6,463 bases of DNA from Chitinophagaceae bacterium (lineage in GTDB: Bacteria > Bacteroidota > Bacteroidia > Chitinophagales > Chitinophagaceae), in assembly GCA_003455235.1 (NCBI GenBank), contig DMRT01000089.1:1-6463 (forward strand). Direction: 5' to 3'. Position 1 is the first letter of the stretch, and every line of letters starts with the position of its first letter. The notes below the pieces were generated by a model. The model ran no database searches. It was not told the origin of the DNA and was given only the letters and a program-made list of their open reading frames with translations. This document shows positions 1-4,910 of this stretch, piece after piece. Both the position numbers and the translations under genes were made by a program.

Positions 1-513
1 CAGTTGAATTATTCCCATGCAGATGAACAACGCTTCAAATGAAATATAATGTGTAATCAGACCACCCAGTCCGAATGCAATGCCCGTTACAATCTGCGAC
101 TGACCCGTGGAAAGTCCCCAGGCATATGAATCCATCTCTTCGTGCAGGTTTTTTGCATACAATGCATCCCATGCCGGCGTACCAATTGCTTCGGCAATAC
201 CCAGCCCGGCCTGTACCAGAAATAATTTGACAGGAGAGTCCACCAGCAGGTAACCAAAAGTAAACAGGGCGTTGAGTGTATAACCTGCAACCATCACACG
301 GGCCTTGTAGGTTTTGTTGTTGAGCAGTTTTCCAACCAGGATATACAGCAGCCCGGTTATTACCAGGTAGGTGGCCCATGCCCAGGTGATGTCGAGTATA
401 TCGCCTCCCACCTTTTCTGCAAAAACTGCGAAGAGAGGGCCCATCATGCCTTCCCCGAAGTACCAGATGTTGGCACCCAGTAAAAGTAACTTGGCCGTTT
501 TGGTTAAGGTCAT
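1..513 (-). CDS. Major facilitator superfamily (MFS) transporter, N-terminal half (cut by window start)
   Basis: This frame stays open from an ATG at 513-511 to the window edge, giving 171 residues; the C-terminal half lies outside. An in-frame TGA at 531-529 makes this the only ATG start. The protein begins MTLTKTAKLL and has about six hydrophobic segments (roughly residues 8-32, 43-62, 71-91, 95-118, 133-153 and 156-171), as expected for the first bundle of a 12-helix MFS carrier. The loop after helix 2, where MFS proteins carry motif A (GxLaDrxGrr), reads VGKLLNNKTYKAR, a degenerate version that keeps the Gly and the basic residues. The TPAWDALYAKN stretch near residues 112-122 resembles the helix 4-5 region of MFS_1 proteins. 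It would act in the inner membrane; the substrate cannot be read from sequence. It is the last gene of a four-gene same-strand run. A multidrug or sugar role are both possible. The fold assignment is fairly secure. Confidence 0.82.
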   Translation of the reverse strand, partial: MTLTKTAKLLLLGANIWYFGEGMMGPLFAVFAEKVGGDILDITWAWATYLVITGLLYILVGKLLNNKTYKARVMVAGYTLNALFTFGYLLVDSPVKLFLVQAGLGIAEAIGTPAWDALYAKNLHEEMDSYAWGLSTGQSQIVTGIAFGLGGLITHYISFEALFICMGIIQL

Positions 514-609
514 GGTATCGGCAGCCGTTCATGCAGCTGCTGTCATGATAAAGGAACGATTTTTTTAATAATCATCCACGGCTCCGGTAAATAAAAGAAA
601 CCCCCGTAT

Positions 610-909
610 TTAGTGGATGATGTTCAGAAAAAGAAGCAGGATAATAATAATGATACCCACCAGTGACAGAACAAACAGGTAGTCAGCAACCTTCTCCAGC
701 CGTTCTTCCCTGGCGGGGTCCTGGGTGCGGATGGAGATAAAGGAGAACAAGCAGGAGAGAGACAGGAAGAAAGCTATACTGGTGGTGATTTCATCAATAA
801 TGCTTGAAGCCGCTTTATTGGAGGCATGTAATGAGGTAATCACAAAAAGACAAAACCCCAGCAGGTTGGCCGCGGTGCCCAGGATGTGTTTGGAAGTGGA
901 ATTGGCCAT
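610..909 (-). CDS. Small three-helix membrane protein of unknown function
   Basis: A 99-residue ORF (MANSTSKHIL...) with three hydrophobic stretches at about residues 9-29, 41-60 and 76-98, the last rich in Ile and Leu. A charged loop at residues 61-75 (RTQDPAREERLEKVA) separates helices 2 and 3. I recognise no domain with known function; the layout recalls short conserved hypothetical proteins annotated in Bacteroidota, but I cannot confirm that here. It lies 66 bp downstream of the glycosidase-like lipoprotein gene and 96 bp upstream of the MFS gene, all on the same strand. No Shine-Dalgarno sequence precedes the ATG at 909-907. The opposite-strand ORF in this region is highly charged and overlaps the next gene, so this frame is the better call. 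Coding status is likely; function is unknown. Confidence 0.75.
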   Translation of the reverse strand: MANSTSKHILGTAANLLGFCLFVITSLHASNKAASSIIDEITTSIAFFLSLSCLFSFISIRTQDPAREERLEKVADYLFVLSLVGIIIIILLLFLNIIH

Positions 910-975
910 GCGGCAAGCTATAAAGAAATCAATTGTGTGGCTGTTAAATATTTGTTTTAGTCGTCTGGTATCGCA

Positions 976-2019
976 TCAGTATTTTTTAAGTGTATCGGAA
1001 TAGATATTGAAATCATGGAAAAGTGTATTCCAGGCGGAAATACCAAACTCATAATCCCAGGGTTCGATATAGCGGGCCCTGATCCTCTTTGCCTGTTCAA
1101 ATACTTTGCTATAATCCCCGCCCGGAAAGCTGCTGGTATGATCCGAACGGTCGATCACCTGGCAATAAATATCACCCGGAAAATTTTCCAGCAGGGTGAT
1201 GATGTTGGGCTGGTAGGTGTTATTGCCCGAGATCCACCACATGGCGGCGCCTACCCGGTGATTGAGTGCAGCATCATTCCATAAATTAGTAATGATCGAA
1301 GAGGCAGGAGTGCTGGAGTTGAACAGGTCGTGCACTTCAAATGCGAGGGCTTTATTGGTAAATGCTGTTGCGAATTTTTTGGCATTTTGTATCGAAGCAT
1401 TGATCCACTTTGTTTCAGTATAACCCGCATTGGCAAAAGCGGTTTGATTGAACCCGTTGAGATGACCTTCCACGCCGTTGACCGTCATCTGCGGAATGTA
1501 TACCAGCAGGAGGGAGGTGTCATTATTATATCTTTCCGCCAGTTTATCCGCCAGCTTGCCCAGGTACGTGAGTACCGTAGCATCCCAGATCAGCGGGAGT
1601 TTATAAGTCTGACCCTGGAAAAGGTAATCAAAATAAGGAGCGCCATGTTGAGTGATCAGCCAGTCGGGGCTGCCGATGCCGCCGGCCAGTATGCCGAGGG
1701 AATATTTTTTCCCTGCTGCCTTTACGGAGTTGATCTGGTTGTCGAGTGCGGTGAAATTGAAAACCCCTTCGGTGGGTTCAATGTCTTTCCAGAAAAGACG
1801 GATGAGTGCACCCCTGCTTTCGGCGTGGTTGAGCACCGTTGCAGAAGTACTTCCCGAACTGGAGAAAATACCTTTGGGCTTGGCCACGGATGTTGGAGTG
1901 CTGGTTCCCCCGCCGGTATTTAGGGTGCTGAAGGAATCTGTTTTTTTACAGGAAAAAATAAACAGCAGCAAAGCCAGGGAAAGAGCAGCAGTTGATCTCA
2001 TGTAAGATTGGTTTCGCAT
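976..2019 (-). CDS. Lipoprotein with glycoside hydrolase (GH42-like) TIM-barrel domain
   Basis: A 347-residue protein with a type II signal peptide: basic N-terminus, hydrophobic core ALSLALLLFIF, and a lipobox ending at Cys24, followed by KKTDSF. A Gly/Ser/Thr-rich tether spans about residues 28-45. The region IRLFWKDIEPTEGVFNF (73-89), then a LDNQI helix and a GKKYSLGI strand, matches the start of a GH42/GH5-type (beta/alpha)8 barrel, where W-x-x-x-E-P-x-x-G is a family signature. Candidate catalytic acids are Glu184 (NGVEGHL, after a beta-4-like strand) and Glu319 (RYIEPWDYEF, near the barrel end). The usual Asn-Glu pair of clan A enzymes is not seen, so activity is uncertain. The residues after Cys are basic rather than acidic, unlike the Bacteroidota surface-export signals described in Capnocytophaga and Flavobacterium, so a periplasm-facing anchor is possible. 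Met7 (2001-1999) is an alternative start that would still give a full signal peptide. Substrate unknown. Confidence 0.8.
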   Translation of the reverse strand: MRNQSYMRSTAALSLALLLFIFSCKKTDSFSTLNTGGGTSTPTSVAKPKGIFSSSGSTSATVLNHAESRGALIRLFWKDIEPTEGVFNFTALDNQINSVKAAGKKYSLGILAGGIGSPDWLITQHGAPYFDYLFQGQTYKLPLIWDATVLTYLGKLADKLAERYNNDTSLLLVYIPQMTVNGVEGHLNGFNQTAFANAGYTETKWINASIQNAKKFATAFTNKALAFEVHDLFNSSTPASSIITNLWNDAALNHRVGAAMWWISGNNTYQPNIITLLENFPGDIYCQVIDRSDHTSSFPGGDYSKVFEQAKRIRARYIEPWDYEFGISAWNTLFHDFNIYSDTLKKY

Positions 2020-2103
2020 TAGACGGGTCTTAGTCGCGAAGTTTAATCACCGCAAAAGGGTTATATGAATGTAAACGGAATACCCGGAGTAAATATTGAA
2101 TGA

Positions 2104-3258
2104 CTACACTTTAATATAGATCTTCTTCCGGTCGAGCAGCCAGGCCAGGAACCACATCATGGCGATAAAACAAAGTGCATAGATCAGCGAACCTATCCTC
2201 GGGTCTGAGGGGATAACCGGTTTGCAGATGGTTTCATAGAACCAGCCCAGGGGGTTCTGGTAGCTGGGTTTACCGGCATCATTCACGCCGTTTTCGATGC
2301 GGATCATCCAGAGTGTTTTTGGGATCAGGGCGCTCATGGCAAAAATGAAGAGCGCATTCTTGCCAAACACGTCAAAGAACCGGCTCCACCATCCCCGGCT
2401 GTTTTTAAATTCTATCAGCCAGATCATCACCGATAATACCAGTATGGCCAGGCCTGTAGTGTAAATAGTATAGCTGCTGGTCCATATTTTTTTATTGATC
2501 GGGAATACCATGTCCCAGCAAAAACCGGCAAACACCAGTACGCAACCGGCTACAAAAAGCCCGCTGAGCATTTCTGCTGTTTTACCTTTCTGCAGAATAT
2601 AATTACCCACCAGGTAACCCAATATCACCTGCACAATGGCTGCCAGGCTGTTCATCAGGCCTTCGGGGTCAAAGGCCACGCCTTCACCATGGTACATGTG
2701 TTTTTCGCCCAGTACGGTTTTATCGATGCCTGTTCCGAACCAGCCGCTGAGGCTGAACGGATCAGCCGGGTTGCCGGCAATGCACAGGAACCAGTACAGC
2801 AGCAGGATGAAGGCACCGGCTACAAAAGATCCACGCACTTTGAAAAAATGAACGATCACGGTGGCGAAGAAATAGCTCACGGCAATGCGCTGCAACACGC
2901 CAAAGATGCGGAGCGTTTCAAAAGGCTTCATCACCACATCGCCCGCCTCGTTATATTTTACAAAGGGGAACCAGTTTAAAAATAAACCGATCAGGAATAT
3001 GAGCAGCGAACGGCGGATTACTTTAATCCAGAAAGCTCCCTCACCGGCTGCTTCAATCCGGGGCATTACAAAAGCCATGGCATTGCCCACGGCAAATAAG
3101 AAAAAGGGAAATACCAGGTCAGTAGGGGTTACGCCATGCCAGGCCGCATGTTCCAGCGGGGGGAAAATATGCGACCAGCTGCCCGGGTTGTTCACCAGTA
3201 TCATCAGCGCCACGGTACTTCCGCGGAATACATCCAGCGAGTAAAAACGTTCTTTCAT
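2104..3258 (-). CDS. HGSNAT/NagX-like membrane acyltransferase (DUF5009 / COG4299 type)
   Basis: A 384-residue polytopic membrane protein, a normal length for bacterial NagX-like proteins, with about ten hydrophobic segments. It opens with the family hallmark: SLDVFRG (residues 7-13), then NNPGSW (23-28), then HAAWHGVTPTDLVFPFFLF (37-55). This aligns by eye with the human lysosomal heparan-alpha-glucosaminide N-acetyltransferase segment KHASWNGL...DLVFPWF, which puts His37 at the position of the human active-site His. Other family-like blocks are FDPEGLMNSLAAIV (196-209) and FPINKKIWTSSYTIYTTG (252-269). Human HGSNAT moves acetyl groups across the membrane to terminal glucosamine; bacterial homologues are often linked to N-acetylglucosamine or other glycan use, mostly by gene context. 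It is first in the minus-strand run and lies 84 bp upstream of the lipoprotein gene. The ATG at 3258 starts just before the conserved DVFRG motif. The family call is firm; substrate and direction of reaction are unknown. Confidence 0.9.
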   Translation of the reverse strand: MKERFYSLDVFRGSTVALMILVNNPGSWSHIFPPLEHAAWHGVTPTDLVFPFFLFAVGNAMAFVMPRIEAAGEGAFWIKVIRRSLLIFLIGLFLNWFPFVKYNEAGDVVMKPFETLRIFGVLQRIAVSYFFATVIVHFFKVRGSFVAGAFILLLYWFLCIAGNPADPFSLSGWFGTGIDKTVLGEKHMYHGEGVAFDPEGLMNSLAAIVQVILGYLVGNYILQKGKTAEMLSGLFVAGCVLVFAGFCWDMVFPINKKIWTSSYTIYTTGLAILVLSVMIWLIEFKNSRGWWSRFFDVFGKNALFIFAMSALIPKTLWMIRIENGVNDAGKPSYQNPLGWFYETICKPVIPSDPRIGSLIYALCFIAMMWFLAWLLDRKKIYIKV

Positions 3259-3303
3259 AAATGCAGCATCGGTGGAATAGTAAGATAGTTAAATTATTTA
3301 ATT

Positions 3304-3324
3304 CACCGGTCAAAGTAACCGGTG
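3304..3324. repeat. Perfect 7+7 bp inverted repeat (operator-like dyad)
   Basis: CACCGGT (3304-3310) and ACCGGTG (3318-3324) are perfect reverse complements around a 7 bp spacer. The inner ACCGGT hexamer is itself palindromic, so the two half-sites are also near direct repeats. The centre holds the -7-like box of the candidate promoter for the minus-strand acyltransferase gene, and the dyad lies 157 bp upstream of the plus-strand kinase gene. A dimeric repressor site is a natural reading. The stem is too short, and lacks a T-tract, for an intrinsic terminator. No binding protein can be named. Confidence 0.5.
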
Positions 3325-3341
3325 CAGAATCATTCCTGAAA
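3311..3341 (-). promoter_or_regulatory. Candidate Bacteroidota-type promoter for the HGSNAT-like gene
   Basis: Read on the minus strand, TTTC (3341-3338), a 19 bp spacer and TTACTTTG (3318-3311) resemble the Bacteroidota promoter pattern TTTG-N19-21-TAnnTTTG, with one mismatch in each box. Transcription would start near 3304, leaving a 5' leader of about 45 nt before the ATG at 3258. The -7-like box overlaps the centre of the dyad at 3304-3324. This was matched by eye only; no transcript data support it. Confidence 0.38.
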
Positions 3342-3399
3342 AATGCAGGCATGGCCGCTGCGTGCAGAAAACCTGCATTGACGAAGCCGGAATTCTGCA
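3323..3399. repeat. Nested inverted repeats in the divergent intergenic region
   Basis: Two 8 bp inverted repeats are nested almost symmetrically. The outer pair is TGCAGAAT (3323-3330) with ATTCTGCA (3392-3399). The inner pair is AATGCAGG (3342-3349) with CCTGCATT (3372-3379). The gaps between outer and inner arms are 11 and 12 nt, so the 77 nt could fold into one long stem with an internal loop and a 22 nt apical loop. It could be an extended regulatory region or a decayed hairpin element. It lies upstream of the sensor kinase gene and would be in its leader only if transcription begins before 3323. Confidence 0.4.
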
Positions 3400-3480
3400 A
3401 ATTAACTGTATCTTTTACGTCTGTTTTCAGCCGGACGGCCCGCCATTCATTGCACAACTAAAACCTGTAAACAACCGATA

Positions 3481-4908
3481 ATGGAAGCGGATGAGAAATT
3501 CTTAAAACTCTTTCACAACAGCCTGGTGGGAATGATACTCACTGATGCCGATCACCGGGTAACCGATATCAATGATCATTTGCTGGAGCTGATGGGACTG
3601 GAGCGAAGCGAAACCATCGGCAAAACAGGTTCGGAGCTGGGCCTGATGGATCCTGAATTTGTAAAAGACATGTGGCAGCAGATGACCGAAACCGGCCGGC
3701 TCTCCAACATAGAACTTCCCTTCACATCAAGGAAGGAAAAAAAAATTACTATCCTCATTTCCACCGAACGGATTCATATCCGGAAGCAGGAACATTGGCT
3801 TTTTGCCATTATCGACATCAGCAAGAAGAAAAAGGCCGAAGAGCAGATCAGCAGCAGTGAACTCCGTTTCCGCACCCTGGCCAGTACGGCGCCGGTGGGA
3901 ATTTTTGAAACCGATGCGTATGGCAACACCACGTACGTAAATGAAGCATGGATGGAATATTCCGGGCTCAGTTATGAAGAAGCCATGAAGGGCGAATGGA
4001 TGAATATGATACATCCAGATGACCGGGAAGAACAGGTGGCCGGCTGGCACAGCAAATCACATAAGGGGGAACCTTCCTTTTCTGAATACCGGATTATCAA
4101 CAAAGCCGGGCAGCTGCGGTGGGTGAATGGCCGGGCCGTGCCACTCGTAGGCAACGACGGCCTGATTACCGGTTATATCGGAACCATTTCCGATGTTACC
4201 ACTATCAAGCAGGCGCTGGAACTGCTTAAAGAAAGTCATGATGTACTCAATGACCGCACCGGGCAGCTGCAGGAACTGAGCACACACCTGCAGCAGGTAC
4301 GTGAAGATGAACGTTCAAAGATTGCCCGGGAAATTCACGATGAACTTGGCCAGCAGCTCACAGGGCTGAAGATGGACATCAGCTGGCTGAAAAAAAAGGT
4401 GCAGCACGAAGACGAAGCAGTAAACAACAAATTTGACGACGCCATCAACCTCATTGCCCAGGCGGTACGGTCGATCCGGCATATAGTTACCGAATTAAGG
4501 CCCAGCATGATCGATGACCTGGGACTGAATGCGGCCATTGAATGGCAGATTGAAGAATTTGGCAAACGGCTGGGCATTGCCATCGGCTATACCAATGAAT
4601 TCGACGACAGCGGCGTTCACCCGAACATCGCCATCAGCCTGTTTCGTATCCTGCAGGAATCGCTTACCAATATTGCCCGCCATGCCGGCGCCAACAACGT
4701 ATCAATTACTGTAATCCGCAAAGGAGACGAAGTGCACCTGACCGTGCAGGATGACGGCGTGGGATTTGACGCAACGGCTAAACAACATACGCATACGTTC
4801 GGGTTGCTGGGGATCAAAGAACGTACATATATGCTGAAAGGCGATTGCCTCATCGATTCCAGCCCGGGGGTGGGAACCTGCATTACCGTACGCATTCCGC
4901 TGAGTTGA
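3481..4908 (+). CDS. Soluble PAS-PAS sensor histidine kinase (HisKA_3/HATPase_c, NarL-partner type)
   Basis: A 475-residue protein with no signal peptide or membrane helix, so it should sense a cytoplasmic signal. PAS1 covers about residues 5-118 and ends with the linker FAIIDISKKKK. PAS2 covers about 126-243, with IHPDDRE in its middle and the C-terminal block SEYRIINKAGQLRWVNG...GTISDVT. A helical, coiled-coil-like connector (about 243-278) leads to the HisKA_3 dimerisation domain, where His286 in REIHDELGQQ is the phosphoacceptor. The ATPase domain shows the N-box FRILQESLTNIARHA (Asn397), the G1 box DDGVGFD (424-430), the G2-like FGLLGIKER (440-448) and the final GVGTCITVRIP. HisKA_3 kinases normally phosphorylate LuxR/NarL-type response regulators; none is present here, and the downstream gene is convergent. 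No haem- or flavin-binding residues can be assigned to the PAS domains by eye. The ATG at 3481 lacks a Shine-Dalgarno sequence; PAS1 begins within a few residues, supporting this start. Confidence 0.93.
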   Translation: MEADEKFLKLFHNSLVGMILTDADHRVTDINDHLLELMGLERSETIGKTGSELGLMDPEFVKDMWQQMTETGRLSNIELPFTSRKEKKITILISTERIHIRKQEHWLFAIIDISKKKKAEEQISSSELRFRTLASTAPVGIFETDAYGNTTYVNEAWMEYSGLSYEEAMKGEWMNMIHPDDREEQVAGWHSKSHKGEPSFSEYRIINKAGQLRWVNGRAVPLVGNDGLITGYIGTISDVTTIKQALELLKESHDVLNDRTGQLQELSTHLQQVREDERSKIAREIHDELGQQLTGLKMDISWLKKKVQHEDEAVNNKFDDAINLIAQAVRSIRHIVTELRPSMIDDLGLNAAIEWQIEEFGKRLGIAIGYTNEFDDSGVHPNIAISLFRILQESLTNIARHAGANNVSITVIRKGDEVHLTVQDDGVGFDATAKQHTHTFGLLGIKERTYMLKGDCLIDSSPGVGTCITVRIPLS

Positions 4909-4910
4909 TT

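Noticed and set aside
35..532. A 165-residue minus-strand ORF overlapping the MFS gene
   Set aside because: It is a shifted frame of the same strand; its composition (many Cys, Arg, Gly, no consistent helices) is not membrane-like, while the frame from 513 gives clear MFS-type helices.
561..612. Intrinsic terminator after the small membrane protein gene (T-run near 561 and a TAAATA/TATTTA pair at about 590-612)
   Set aside because: The T-run lies on the plus strand with no gene ending into it, and the minus-strand pair is a 6 bp A/T-only stem with a 13 nt loop, too weak to call.
725..1003. A 92-residue plus-strand ORF opposite the small membrane protein
   Set aside because: It overlaps the ends of two minus-strand genes; the minus-strand frame has a coherent three-helix pattern.
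1330..2005. Long plus-strand ORFs (197 and 117 residues) opposite the lipoprotein gene
   Set aside because: They are antisense to a gene with a signal peptide and barrel motifs and show no domain of their own.
2020..2103. Terminator or promoter between the HGSNAT-like gene and the lipoprotein gene
   Set aside because: Only a 3 bp stem (CGG/CCG) and incomplete -7-like matches are present.
3378..3416. Promoter for the sensor kinase: TTGACG at 3378 and TATCTTTT at 3409
   Set aside because: TATCTTTT fits the Bacteroidota -7 box with one mismatch, but no -33 box lies at the right distance and the 25 bp gap from TTGACG is too long for either promoter type.
3261..3461. A 66-residue plus-strand ORF filling most of the divergent intergenic region
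   Set aside because: It has no recognisable motif, is basic with mixed composition, overlaps the promoter and dyad, and is within the length expected by chance in about 200 bp.
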